Assembly (NCBI GenBank): GCA_964531105.1
Contig: CAZHFN010000004.1
Span: 1 to 64,000, forward strand
Source: UBA2256 sp964531105
Lineage (GTDB): Bacteria; Spirochaetota; Spirochaetia; Treponematales; Rectinemataceae
Length of the DNA stretch: 64,000 nt
Direction: 5' to 3'
The translations under genes were made by a program, and so were the position numbers. Numbering within the stretch: position 1 is the stretch's first letter; each line of letters starts with the position of its first letter. Below the pieces are notes generated by a model. It did no database searches. It had not been told where the DNA came from and worked only from the letters and a program-made list of their open reading frames with translations. Of the stretch, positions 8,898 to 17,863 are shown in pieces.

Positions 8898-9952
8898 TTA
8901 TGCTCCCTTGCAGCAATGCGTTCAGCCAGGCTGTCAAGCGTTCCCTTGTTCAGGCTTTCCGGCGCGGGCGAAGAAGAAGCCGCGGCCAGAAGGGCCGCGG
9001 CCATCGCGTAGGCAGCCTTGCGGCGGGGCCGAAAATTCTCCAGGCTGGCCCATACCAGGGCGGCCAAGGCCGCATCGCCGGCACCGGAACGATTGCGCAC
9101 CTTAGGCCTCTGATCTTCGGGAGGAAGGGGGAGTCTCCCCTCCTCTTCCTCGCCATAATAATATATGCCCCCAGATCCCAGGGATGTATACACCTCACCA
9201 GGCAGCCTGCCTGCTCCTGCCATCCGGAGCCTGAGAGCTTCAGGCTCGGGGGAAGCGGTTCCTGCAACTTCCAAGGAAGCGCTCAAGCCCGCCAGCACCC
9301 TGGCCTCGGCCCAGTTGGGCTTGATACAGTGGAATTCCCCTGTAAGCCCTTCGGCCTTCAAAGCCTTGGTTTCTGAAACAGGGTCCAGAAAGAGAAGCGG
9401 TCCGCTTATACCAATTTGGCTTTTTTGGCTTTCTCTGTCCCCGCCCACCGCCCTGGCAAGGCCTCTCGTGCGCCCATAGCGGGCACAGAGCCATTCCAAG
9501 CTTTCTCTGGGTATATTGGTGTCTACCACAATACAGGCGGCCTCATCCAAGTCGTCCTTCAAACATTCCAAGGCTCCAGGCACCAGGCTTTCCATGGCTT
9601 TCATATCTGCAATCGCGGCTACCAGAGAGCCATCCGAATCCAGGGTGCAGAGGTAGCTGGGGCTGGAGCCTTCCCAGTGGAGGCTCAATGCGGTATCGAT
9701 ACCCTTGGTTCTGCAGTCCTTCTCCAACCAATGGCCGTCGGCGTCGGAACCGAAAACCGTAACTAGGCGCACCTTCAAGCCCAGGCGGACACAGGATTCG
9801 GCTATGTTCCTGCCCACGCCTCCTGCAGCCTTTTCGATTGTGCCGGGGTTGGAATCTTTCGGACGGAAGGGGGCGAAAGACTGGCCTTGAATGTCGATAT
9901 TCGAGCCGCCGATCACAACCACGGGACCATGGGTGAACTTGGATTTTTCCAT
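8894..9952 (-). CDS. psuK: PfkB-family kinase, probable pseudouridine kinase
   Basis: A 352-residue ribokinase/PfkB-type sugar kinase. The N-terminal substrate motif is GGSNIDIQG...GGVGRNIAE, and the C-terminal ATP/anion-hole motif is NRSGAGDAALAALVW with the catalytic Asp in GAGD. PsuK phosphorylates pseudouridine for PsuG. The assignment rests on the direct overlap with psuG; the PfkB fold itself does not define the substrate. A perfect 9-bp inverted repeat (GCCGCGGCC/GGCCGCGGC) lies in its 3' part near 8979-9001. It is the first gene of its operon. The shine site is weak, so its exact start is slightly uncertain. Confidence 0.88.
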   Translation of the reverse strand: MEKSKFTHGPVVVIGGSNIDIQGQSFAPFRPKDSNPGTIEKAAGGVGRNIAESCVRLGLKVRLVTVFGSDADGHWLEKDCRTKGIDTALSLHWEGSSPSYLCTLDSDGSLVAAIADMKAMESLVPGALECLKDDLDEAACIVVDTNIPRESLEWLCARYGRTRGLARAVGGDRESQKSQIGISGPLLFLDPVSETKALKAEGLTGEFHCIKPNWAEARVLAGLSASLEVAGTASPEPEALRLRMAGAGRLPGEVYTSLGSGGIYYYGEEEEGRLPLPPEDQRPKVRNRSGAGDAALAALVWASLENFRPRRKAAYAMAAALLAAASSSPAPESLNKGTLDSLAERIAAREHK

Positions 9953-10066
9953 AGTTTTTGTGAAAGTATCCTACACGGCTAAAAGTGAATTGTACATGCC
10001 CGATACCATAGTCCGGGCTTCATCGCCAGGGTAGGTGTTGCCGAATGGGAGCCCCCTGGAGTAAAG

Positions 10067-10591
10067 TTGGCAAAGCCTCGTCATTCCAAGGAGTCCTCGG
10101 TGGATCAGATTTTTGAGCGTCTAGAAAGGCTGGTGAAGGCTTGGGTTAATTCCGGCATGTCCGACTCACAGCCCCGGGGACAAAACGCCAGGCGAAACAG
10201 CTATGGAGATCCTGACCTGGATGCCGCCATGGCGGAACTGGACGACTTTCTGGATACCAGCAAGACGGAGACAGAAAAAAGGGAAGCCGAGTCGGCCAGG
10301 GCTCAGGCTCAGCGGGAGCAGAGGGCTAGGCAGGAGCAAAGCCGCCGCTACGCTTCGGGCAATTCCACAGAGAGCACCACGACGGTAATCGAAGAAGCCT
10401 ACCGATATATGGGGTTGAAACCTTATACCCCCTTTGCGGAGGTAAAGGCTACGTACAAGAAACTACTTTTCAAATACCACCCCGATAGAAACTCCTCCTC
10501 CCCCGAAGCTCACAAGAAGGCGACCGAGACCAGCACGAAAATAAATGCTGCCTATCAGATAATAGAAACCTACGAAGAATCCAGGAAGTAA
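10067..10591 (+). CDS. C-terminal J-domain protein
   Basis: A 174-residue protein. The last 65 residues are a J domain (YRYMGLKPYTPFAEVKATYKKL, then the diagnostic HPD in KYHPDRN), which would stimulate an Hsp70 ATPase. The first 100 residues are charged, Gln/Arg/Glu rich and probably disordered or coiled. It has no Gly/Phe region or zinc finger, so it is not DnaJ itself. The likely start is a TTG with GGAG seven bases upstream; the first in-frame ATG is about 90 bases later and poorly placed. It stops 3 bases before polA and probably shares its transcript. Confidence 0.75.
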   Translation: MAKPRHSKESSVDQIFERLERLVKAWVNSGMSDSQPRGQNARRNSYGDPDLDAAMAELDDFLDTSKTETEKREAESARAQAQREQRARQEQSRRYASGNSTESTTTVIEEAYRYMGLKPYTPFAEVKATYKKLLFKYHPDRNSSSPEAHKKATETSTKINAAYQIIETYEESRK

Positions 10592-10594
10592 GCG

Positions 10595-13402
10595 ATGAAC
10601 GGAGCAGAACCATCCAAAGCCCTCTATATTCTCGATGTGTATGCCATTATTTATCGCTCCTACTTTGCTTTTCTCTCCCGTCCGCTGCGGAATTCCTCGG
10701 GTAAAAACGTATCGGCAGTCTACGGCTTCTTCCGCTTTCTCTTTTCCCTCCTTGAGCAACGAAAGGTTCAGTCCTTCGCTGCTGTTTTCGACTCTAGGGG
10801 CAAGACCTTCCGTCATGAAATGTACGAGGCCTACAAGGCTACGCGGCAGAAGACTCCCGAAGATCTTATAGATCAGGTGCCATTGGTGGAGGAAATTCTG
10901 GAAGCCTTGAAGGTGAAGAGCCTGAGAATGGAGGGCTATGAAGCCGACGATGTCATCGCAACCCTCGCAGAACGCTGCCGTAGGGAAGGCCGGGAATGCT
11001 ACATTGTCTCTGGCGACAAGGATCTTCTCCAATTGGTGGGTGCTTCGGTACGCGCGTTAAGACCCCAGGAGGGCTTTGGTTTCAAGGAACTGGATTCCCA
11101 TGCAGTGATGGAGGAATGGGGGGTCGGTCCCGACCGCATCCTGGATTTTCTCTCCCTTACTGGAGATGCATCTGATAATGTTCCGGGTGTCCGAGGCATT
11201 GGAGAAAAAACCGCCCTCAAGCTTCTGCAGAATTTCAAGTCCCTGGATGACATTTACCTACATCTGGACGAAGTAAAGCCTGATTCTCTCAAGAACAAGC
11301 TCGAGTCGGGCAGAATTGAGGCTGAACTTTCAAAAAAGCTCATAACCCTCGCCGACAATCTGGATATTGGAATTCCCAACCTGGATGAACTGGAGTTGGG
11401 AAACCTGGATCGGAAGGCGGCATCGGCAATCTTTTTGAGAGAAGGCATGAAAAGCCTTGTGTTAGGCCCGCCACCCGAGGAAAGCCCAACTCCCCCCTCA
11501 GCCAAAGAAAAAAAGCGCCAGAGTGGCGAGCTGGATTTTTCTGATGCACAATCGCACATTGCTGTTGTTCAACCAGTTTCAGAAGAAATAACCCCCATCT
11601 CCCTCGAAATAAAGACTGAATCCACCTATACAGCCATCACAAACGAAGAAGAACTGGCGGAATTCGTGAACCGCTGCATTAAGGCGAAGGCATTCGCTTT
11701 CGACACGGAAACCGATAGCCTCGATGCGATACATGCAAATCTTATTGGTTTTTCCTTATGCCTCGAGTCAGGCGATGCGCGCTACATACCTATCAAGTCG
11801 CCAGACTCAGAGACAATTTCAGTAGATGCCGCACAACGTCAATTAACCAGACTTCTATCTTCCGATTCCTGCGTAGTGGGTCATAATATTAAATATGACC
11901 TTCACGTACTTAAAAAACTGGGAATAGACGTCACAGCAAAGATATTCGACACCATGATTGCCTCATGGGTGCTTGATGCCGAATCCAATTCTTTTTCTCT
12001 CGAAAGTTTGGCTTCAAGGATACTAGGTCTAGAAGGCCTTTCCTTCAGCGATGTAGTGGAAAAAGGCCTTACCTTCGAGTCTGTCACAATAGATCGCGCA
12101 ACGCGCTATGCCTGTGAAGACGCCGACTTCACCTATCGACTTTACCTGCGCTTCAGTGAAGCACTGAAAAAAGATGGCTTGGAAGATATCTTCTACACTA
12201 TGGAAATGCCCCTTATTCCAATTCTCACCAACATGGAGGCGAAAGGCATTGTGGTTAATGCCGCTCAGCTTCATACCTACGGTGAAGAACTGGAAAAAGA
12301 ACTGAAGGAACTGGAAATCAAGGTCTGGGCATTGGTAGGCCATGAATTCAATCTGGCATCCACAAAGCAGCTTCAGGATGTGCTGTTCGTTGAACGGAAG
12401 CTGCCTACGCTGAAAAAGACCAAGACTGGTTTTTCCACAGACACTTCGGTGCTGGAAGAACTGGCCGCCCTGGATCCAGTGCCCCAACTAATCCTTCGCC
12501 AGAGGCTTTTAGCTAAACTCAAGAATACCTATGTGGACACCTTGGCTGAACTGGCAGAGCGCAGCCCCGCAGGAAGGATACACACTACCTACATCCAGAC
12601 CGGCGCCGCCACCGGAAGACTTTCAAGCAAAGATCCCAACCTCCAGAATATTCCCATAAGAGACGAAGAAGGACGGCGGATTCGCGCGGCCTTCAGCGCA
12701 GGCCCGGGAAAGCTTCTCATCTCAGCCGACTACTCCCAGATAGAACTCATGGTGATGGCTCATCTTTCTCAGGACAAGAACCTTCTGGCCGCCTTCATGG
12801 AGGGAGTGGATGTCCACAGGCGGACAGCCGCATTTATTTTCGACATAGACGAGTCTGAGGTAAGCCCCGACCAGAGAAGAATTGCCAAGACAATAAACTT
12901 TGGCGTCATCTACGGCATGAGCGCCTTCAGGCTCGCCAGGGATCTCGGAATACCCAACGCCAGGGCTCAGAGCTTTATCGATACTTATTTCAGCACCTAT
13001 TCGGGCGTAGCTGAATTCATTCAAAAAACTATCCAGGATACGGAAAAAGCTGGCTACACCACTACCCTCTTCGGACGCAGAAGAAGAATTCCGGCTATAG
13101 ACTCGCGAAACAAGACAGAGCGCCAGGGCGCCCAGAGGGTTGCGGTGAACACTCCCATACAGGGCACGGCCGCAGACATTGTGAAGCTAGCCATGCTGAG
13201 GGTGGACAAACGTCTGCGCAAGGATGCTCCCGAGGTATCCATGCTTCTCCAGGTGCACGATGAGCTTCTCTTCGAAGCGCCCGAAGCGGCGGTGGAAAAG
13301 GCCAGTGCCCTCATAAGGGAAGAAATGGAAGCCGCCGCCAGCCTTTCCATTCCCCTCAAGGTGAGTCTGGAATCGGCCTTCTCCTGGGGCGATATGCACT
13401 GA
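10595..13402 (+). CDS. polA: DNA polymerase I
   Basis: A 935-residue complete Pol I. Residues about 1-290 are the 5' flap nuclease (MEGYEADDVIATLA, VSGDKDLLQLV, GDASDNVPGVRGIGEKTA). Residues about 340-520 are a 3'-5' exonuclease with all motifs intact (FDTETD near 370, GHNIKYDLHVL, YACEDADF), so proofreading should be active. Residues about 560-935 are the polymerase, with motif A DYSQIELM near 711, the O-helix RRIAKTINFGVIYG, and motif C QVHDELLFE near 886. It repairs DNA and removes RNA primers. The following coaE gene overlaps its stop. The exonuclease segment is noticeably more AT-rich than the flanks, which may reflect relaxed codon use or old recombination. Confidence 0.97.
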   Translation: MNGAEPSKALYILDVYAIIYRSYFAFLSRPLRNSSGKNVSAVYGFFRFLFSLLEQRKVQSFAAVFDSRGKTFRHEMYEAYKATRQKTPEDLIDQVPLVEEILEALKVKSLRMEGYEADDVIATLAERCRREGRECYIVSGDKDLLQLVGASVRALRPQEGFGFKELDSHAVMEEWGVGPDRILDFLSLTGDASDNVPGVRGIGEKTALKLLQNFKSLDDIYLHLDEVKPDSLKNKLESGRIEAELSKKLITLADNLDIGIPNLDELELGNLDRKAASAIFLREGMKSLVLGPPPEESPTPPSAKEKKRQSGELDFSDAQSHIAVVQPVSEEITPISLEIKTESTYTAITNEEELAEFVNRCIKAKAFAFDTETDSLDAIHANLIGFSLCLESGDARYIPIKSPDSETISVDAAQRQLTRLLSSDSCVVGHNIKYDLHVLKKLGIDVTAKIFDTMIASWVLDAESNSFSLESLASRILGLEGLSFSDVVEKGLTFESVTIDRATRYACEDADFTYRLYLRFSEALKKDGLEDIFYTMEMPLIPILTNMEAKGIVVNAAQLHTYGEELEKELKELEIKVWALVGHEFNLASTKQLQDVLFVERKLPTLKKTKTGFSTDTSVLEELAALDPVPQLILRQRLLAKLKNTYVDTLAELAERSPAGRIHTTYIQTGAATGRLSSKDPNLQNIPIRDEEGRRIRAAFSAGPGKLLISADYSQIELMVMAHLSQDKNLLAAFMEGVDVHRRTAAFIFDIDESEVSPDQRRIAKTINFGVIYGMSAFRLARDLGIPNARAQSFIDTYFSTYSGVAEFIQKTIQDTEKAGYTTTLFGRRRRIPAIDSRNKTERQGAQRVAVNTPIQGTAADIVKLAMLRVDKRLRKDAPEVSMLLQVHDELLFEAPEAAVEKASALIREEMEAAASLSIPLKVSLESAFSWGDMH

Positions 13403-13983
13403 TGAAAACGATCATCGGTCTTACAGGAGGATACTGCTCGGGCAAGAATGAAGCCGCGCGCTTTATCGAAGCAGAAGGCTTCAGGGTTATCGATGTGGAC
13501 AAGTTGGGGCATAAGGCTCTTGAACTCAAGGCCACTACTCTTACTAAGACCTTCGGTACGGGCATCCTGGACTCCGATGGTAGAATAAACCGCAAAGCCC
13601 TGGGCGCTATAGTATTCTCTGACCCGGAAGCATTGAAACGGCATGAGGCCATCATCCACCCCGCCATGCTCCAGCTCCTGGATGAGGAACTCAGGCTGTG
13701 GGACAGATCGTGCATCAATGCCGCTCTCCTCTACCGCTTTCCCCAACTAGGCTTGTGCTCACTCGTGCTGGAAGTCACGTCTCCCCTCCATCTCAGAATA
13801 AAAAGGGGCAAAAAGCGAGACGGCCTGGGGCCTCTGGCAGTGCTGAAGCGAATTGGCAGCCAGCGAGCCTTGTGGAAACAAAGACCCAAGGCAGAACCGC
13901 CCGTGGTTTTTATTTCCAATGCCGGAGATATTTCAATGCTCAAGGCGGAAGTAAAAAGAGCCCTGGCTTCCCTCGCAGGCTAA
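13402..13983 (+). CDS. coaE: Dephospho-CoA kinase
   Basis: A 193-residue P-loop kinase that carries out the last step of CoA synthesis, ATP-dependent phosphorylation of dephospho-CoA. It has the Walker A-type loop GLTGGYCSGKNEAA, the substrate-binding VIDVDKLGHKAL, AIIHPAML and the lid region LRIKRGKKRDGL. The length is normal. It overlaps polA by ATGA; polA-coaE adjacency is common in several phyla. The Cys in the P-loop (GYCSGKN) is unusual but does not disturb the Lys. Confidence 0.93.
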   Translation: MKTIIGLTGGYCSGKNEAARFIEAEGFRVIDVDKLGHKALELKATTLTKTFGTGILDSDGRINRKALGAIVFSDPEALKRHEAIIHPAMLQLLDEELRLWDRSCINAALLYRFPQLGLCSLVLEVTSPLHLRIKRGKKRDGLGPLAVLKRIGSQRALWKQRPKAEPPVVFISNAGDISMLKAEVKRALASLAG

Positions 13984-14062
13984 GCTTTTCCGGCTCCTGG
14001 AGTAAAAAACCCTCTATCCCTGTGCCGATACCGCCGATACTCATGGGTGGAGGATCCCCCAC

Positions 14063-14815
14063 ATGTCTGAACATTCCAAGAAGGTTTTGTGGCTGGCCTT
14101 GGCGGTCAGTCTCTTTGCGCTTGTTGTTGTAGCGGCGGCTTTTTTTCTCTTTTCCCCCGGCAAGGAAAGCGGTAGCGCTCCCTTCGCTTTAAATGGCAAG
14201 ACCGAGGCGCGGCAGGAAACACCCTCCGATTATCTGGCCGATTCTCCCCAGGACAGTCTCAGCACCCAGACCACAAGTTCAGGCGATATAATTATTGTCT
14301 ACGGCAATGATCCAGGCAGTACAAACACAACAGCTGCACCGAACGCGGCTCCCTCCAGCCCTACGACCATCGTGGTTAGCCCTGTGGCCAAGACTCCCAG
14401 CACGCCGGTGCCGCCTCCGACAACCACCACTATCAAGCCGTCTACACCTACCACTATCAAGCCCGTGAGCACCATTACAGCATCCAAGCCGGCTTCCGCA
14501 GCCCCAAAGGCCGCTACGACTCCTGCAATAACCGCCCCAAAGGCTTCCACGCCTCCAGCTCCAGTGACCGCGAAGAGTTCTTCCGGCGATTATTGGATAC
14601 AGGCTGGCAGTTTCTCCGTCAAAACCAACGCAGATGCCTTGAAGGCGCTTATTGAGGAGAAAAAGCTGCCCGTCTCCATACAGGTCAAGGAGGTGGATGG
14701 AAAGAGCAGGTATACTGTCAGGGTAGGCCCTTACCCCTCCCGAACCGAGGCATCCAAATGGCTTCAGGCGGCAAAATCCGTAAAAGGGGCCGAACAATCC
14801 TGGATCACCCAGTAA
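14063..14815 (+). CDS. SPOR-domain membrane protein
   Basis: A 250-residue bitopic protein: a short cytosolic start, one membrane helix at about residues 9-30, then a 120-residue Thr/Pro/Ala-rich low-complexity linker that reaches across the periplasm. A C-terminal SPOR domain follows (YWIQAGSFSVKTNADALKALIEE...SRYTVRVGPYPSRTEASKWL). SPOR domains bind denuded glycan strands at division septa, so a role in cell division or wall remodelling is likely. GTGGAGG precedes the ATG. It follows coaE by 79 bases; no clear terminator separates them. Confidence 0.85.
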   Translation: MSEHSKKVLWLALAVSLFALVVVAAAFFLFSPGKESGSAPFALNGKTEARQETPSDYLADSPQDSLSTQTTSSGDIIIVYGNDPGSTNTTAAPNAAPSSPTTIVVSPVAKTPSTPVPPPTTTTIKPSTPTTIKPVSTITASKPASAAPKAATTPAITAPKASTPPAPVTAKSSSGDYWIQAGSFSVKTNADALKALIEEKKLPVSIQVKEVDGKSRYTVRVGPYPSRTEASKWLQAAKSVKGAEQSWITQ

Positions 14816-14822
14816 AACTAAA

Positions 14823-14852
14823 TTGACATCGCCTTTGGCGTAAAGGTAGTAT
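14823..14852 (+). promoter_or_regulatory. Strong sigma70-type promoter in front of the purine importer
   Basis: TTGACA (14823-14828), an 18-base spacer and TAGTAT (14847-14852) give an excellent -35/-10 pair. A leader of about 65 bases contains a short GGGGTGTAGGTACCCC hairpin. The leader does not fold into the purine-riboswitch pattern I looked for. This is the only strong promoter I can see for the first half of the purine island. Confidence 0.6.
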
Positions 14853-14923
14853 GGCCCCAGGCAGAATCCCTCGCCCGGGGTGTAGGTACCCCAGACCAAC
14901 CATAGACGCACAAGGAGATGTCG

Positions 14924-16152
14924 ATGAAAAAGCTCATTCTAGGAGTATTGGTACTCGCCATAGCCTTCTCCCTGGCCGCTCCACTGGCGGCCCAGGCCAA
15001 GAAGCCGCTTAAGATCGCCTTTGTCTATATCGGCCCCCCGGGCGATATGGGCTGGACCTATGAACAGGATCGCGGCCGCCTGGCCGCCGTGCAGCACTTC
15101 GGCAGCAAGATCGAGACCAAGTACATAGAAAACGTGCCTGAAGGCCCCGACGCTGAGCGCGTCATCCGTCAGTATGCGGCGGCGGGCTTCGACATGATCT
15201 TCACCACCAGTTTTGGCTACATGGATCCCACCCTCGCGGTGGCCAAGGATTTCCCCAAGGTTATCTTCGAACACTGCTCGGGCTATAAGACAGCCCCCAA
15301 CATGGCCACCTATTTTGGGCGCATAGAAGAAGCCCGTTACCTCACCGGCATTATCGCCGGCCGTATGACCAAGTCCAACATCATCGGCTATGCCGCCGCC
15401 TTCCCCATTCCCGAAGTTGTCCGGGGCATCAATGGTTTCACCCTGGGTGTCAGGTCGGTGAATCCCAAGGCCCAGGTGCGGGTTGTCTGGACCAATACNN
15501 NNNNNNNNNNNNNNNNNNNNNNNNNNNNNNNNNNNNNNNNNNNNNNNNNNNNNNNNNNNNNNNNNNNNNNNNNNNNNNNNNNNNNNNNNNNNNNNNNNTG
15601 GGTGTCAGGTCGGTGAATCCCAAGGCCCAGGTGCGGGTTGTCTGGACCAATACCTGGTATGATCCGGTCAAGGAACGCGAAGCCGCCGTAGCTCTCCTGG
15701 ACGCCGGCGCCGACATTATCGCCCAGCACCAGGATACCACCGAGCCCCAGAAGGCAGCCCAGGAGAGGGGTAAGTACTCCATCGGCTACGACTCCGACAT
15801 GGGCAAGTTCGTGGGCGACTCCGTCCTGGCATCGGCAGTCTGGGAGTGGAGCACCTACTACATCGACACCATTCAGAAGGCCCTGGACGGTACATGGAAG
15901 ACCCACGAATACTGGGGCGGACTCAAGGACGGCGTCGCCAAGCTCTCTTCCATCAGCCCCAAGGTTCCCGCTTCCGTAGTGGCCGAGGTTGAGGCTGCCA
16001 AGAAAAAGATCCTGGGCGGCTGGTCCATCTTCTCAGGCCCCCTCAAGGATCAGAGTGGCAAGGTCGTCTACGCGGCCGGCCAGGTTGTGCCCGACGGTGC
16101 CCAGCTCGGCATGGACTGGTTTGTCGAAGGCGTAGTTGGCAAGGTTCAGTGA
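14924..16152 (+). CDS. BMP/PnrA-family purine-nucleoside-type ABC substrate-binding protein
   Basis: When the 100-N gap and one 55-base copy are removed, the frame encodes 357 residues. A Sec signal peptide (MKKLILGVLVLAIAFSLAAPLAAQA) is followed by a basic-membrane-protein fold: FVYIGPPGDMGWTYEQDRGR, IFTTSFGYMDP, TYFGRIEEARYLTGIIAG, and IAQHQDTTEPQKAA in the hinge region. Relatives (PnrA/TmpC, BmpA) bind purine nucleosides in the periplasm. The following ATPase and two permeases complete the importer. Of two nearby ATGs, 14924 is chosen because AAGGAG lies 6 bases before it. Purine specificity is inferred from the family and from the catabolic genes downstream. Confidence 0.88.
15499..15598. 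other. Scaffold gap (100 N) with 55-bp duplicated flanks
   Basis: Bases 15444-15498 recur exactly at 15599-15653. Collapsing the duplication restores the bmpA-like frame. Confidence 0.95.
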
Positions 16153-16179
16153 ACATCTAGCCTGAGATTGCCTCCAGCT

Positions 16180-16238
16180 CCGGGTTCTGTCCCCTCTCAT
16201 GTTTCAGGGACTCACCCGGGCTGGGGCATTTTAATTTC
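16180..16238 (+). terminator. GC-rich hairpin plus T-tract after the binding-protein gene
   Basis: CCGGGT-TCT-GTCCC (16180-16193) can pair with GGGAC-TC-ACCCGG (16207-16219). A TTTTAATTT run follows after 9 bases. A leaky terminator or 3' stabilising hairpin here would keep the binding protein in excess over the ATPase and permeases. Confidence 0.5.
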
Positions 16239-16254
16239 TTATCATGTGAGGCTT

Positions 16255-16280
16255 TTTCAAAAGTTAACAGACTTTTGAAA
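16255..16280. repeat. Dispersed AT-rich hairpin, copy 1
   Basis: A perfect inverted repeat, TTTCAAAAGT / ACTTTTGAAA, around the loop TAACAG, preceded by GAGGCTT. Related hairpins lie at 44184 and 63318, and degenerate ones near 44285 and 45539. Confidence 0.7.
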
Positions 16281-16339
16281 CTGGCTCAGGTCCACAGGGA
16301 CAGTAATCCAATCCAGTATCCCGGAGACAAAAAATCAAC

Positions 16340-17863
16340 GTGACCGAACACAGCCATTCTCTTCCTCTGGTCAGCATGAGGGCGGTATCCAAATCCTTCC
16401 CCGGCGTGCAGGCCAACGACTGTATCGATCTTGAACTCTTCGCAGGCGAGGTGCTCGCACTCCTGGGGGAAAACGGGGCGGGCAAGAGCACCCTGATGAA
16501 TATTCTCTGTGGGCTTTACCGACCCGATTCGGGAGAAATCTGGATCAAGGGCAGACGAGCAGCTATAGAGAGTCCCCGGGATTCCCAAAGCCTCGGCATT
16601 GGCATGGTACACCAGAATTTCAAGCTGGTGGATTCCATGACTGTGCTGGAAAACATAATCCTGGGAATGCGCGCCCAGCCCCTTGTGCTGGACTTGCGCA
16701 GGGTAAAAAAAGAGGTTCTGGAGCTTTCAGAGCGTTACAATCTCAAGGTAGATCCCGATGCTTCCATTTGGCAGCTTTCTGTGGGAGAGCAGCAGAGGGT
16801 GGAAATCCTGAAGCTTTTGTACCGCAAGGCCGAGATCCTTATTCTGGACGAACCCACGGCGGTGCTGACTCCCCAAGAATCGGCAGAACTGGCTAAGGTT
16901 GTGCATAGGATGAAGGCCGAGGGTAAATCGGCTATTTTCATTACCCATAAGATGGAAGAGGTGATGAGTTTTTCAGACAGGGTGATGGTCTTGAGGCGAG
17001 GGAAGGCGGTAGCCGGTTTGAAGACGGATACAACGAGCCCGAGCGAGCTGGCCAGGCTTATGGTAGGCAGGGAAATGCTCTTTTCCATCGACAAGAAACC
17101 CTTCGCCCCAGGAAAAACCTTACTTAAACTGGAGAAAGTTTCTGCCAAGGACGATAGAGGGCTCACAGCCCTGAAGGCGGTGGACCTGGAAATACGGTCA
17201 GGGGAAATTCTCGGCATAGCCGGTGTGGCAGGCAATGGACAAAAAGAATTGGCTGAGGTAATCACCGGTCTACGCAAGGTGGATTCCGGCACGGTAAGGC
17301 TCGATAACAAGAATATGAGCAACGCTACGCCCATAGCCATGATAAGGGCCGGGGTAGCCCACATACCTCAGGACAGGTCTTCGGTAGGTTCTGTGGGCGA
17401 CATGAGCGTGGCATCCAATCTGGCCATGAAGGAATATCGCAAGCCTCCCCTTTCAACGGGAATTTTCCTCCTGCCCCAACGCATCACCTCTATGGCCCGA
17501 AAGCTCATCGAGGCCTTCAAGATCATGACCCCCGGACCGGACACCCATCTAAAGTTTCTCTCCGGAGGCAATATTCAGAAGACTATTTTAGCCAGGGAAA
17601 TTAGGGCTTGTTCCAGTCTTCTGGTGGCTGTCTATCCATCCCGAGGCTTGGATATTGGGGCTACAGAATCGGTAAGGCGCCAATTGGTAGCCCAAAGGGA
17701 TGATGGCTTGGGAGTTCTTTTCGTATCCGAGGATATCGATGAGCTCATCCAGGTGGCCGATACTATCGCCGTTCTCTTTGAAGGAAGGATCATGGCCACC
17801 ATGAAGGCCACCGAAGCCAGCCACGAAGCACTCGGCCTCCTCATGGCGGGGGTAGAGCCATGA
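16340..17863 (+). CDS. Sugar/nucleoside-type ABC transporter ATPase, two fused ABC domains
   Basis: A 507-residue double ATPase of the BMP-associated importer. The N-terminal domain is complete: Walker A GENGAGKST, signature LSVGEQQR, Walker B LILDEPTAVL, switch THK. The C-terminal domain has the degenerate loop GVAGNGQKE and signature LSGGNIQK and lacks a canonical Walker B (VAVYPSRGLD), the usual asymmetry of this family. It energises uptake by the two following permeases. The GTG start at 16340 is used; its GGAG is 13 bases away, so translation may be modest. The stop overlaps the next ATG. Confidence 0.9.
   Translation: MTEHSHSLPLVSMRAVSKSFPGVQANDCIDLELFAGEVLALLGENGAGKSTLMNILCGLYRPDSGEIWIKGRRAAIESPRDSQSLGIGMVHQNFKLVDSMTVLENIILGMRAQPLVLDLRRVKKEVLELSERYNLKVDPDASIWQLSVGEQQRVEILKLLYRKAEILILDEPTAVLTPQESAELAKVVHRMKAEGKSAIFITHKMEEVMSFSDRVMVLRRGKAVAGLKTDTTSPSELARLMVGREMLFSIDKKPFAPGKTLLKLEKVSAKDDRGLTALKAVDLEIRSGEILGIAGVAGNGQKELAEVITGLRKVDSGTVRLDNKNMSNATPIAMIRAGVAHIPQDRSSVGSVGDMSVASNLAMKEYRKPPLSTGIFLLPQRITSMARKLIEAFKIMTPGPDTHLKFLSGGNIQKTILAREIRACSSLLVAVYPSRGLDIGATESVRRQLVAQRDDGLGVLFVSEDIDELIQVADTIAVLFEGRIMATMKATEASHEALGLLMAGVEP

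Noticed and set aside
14853..14923. Purine or molybdenum-cofactor riboswitch in the leader of the importer operon
   Set aside because: The leader is only about 65 bases with a single short hairpin; the conserved purine-aptamer core and the large cofactor aptamer are not present.
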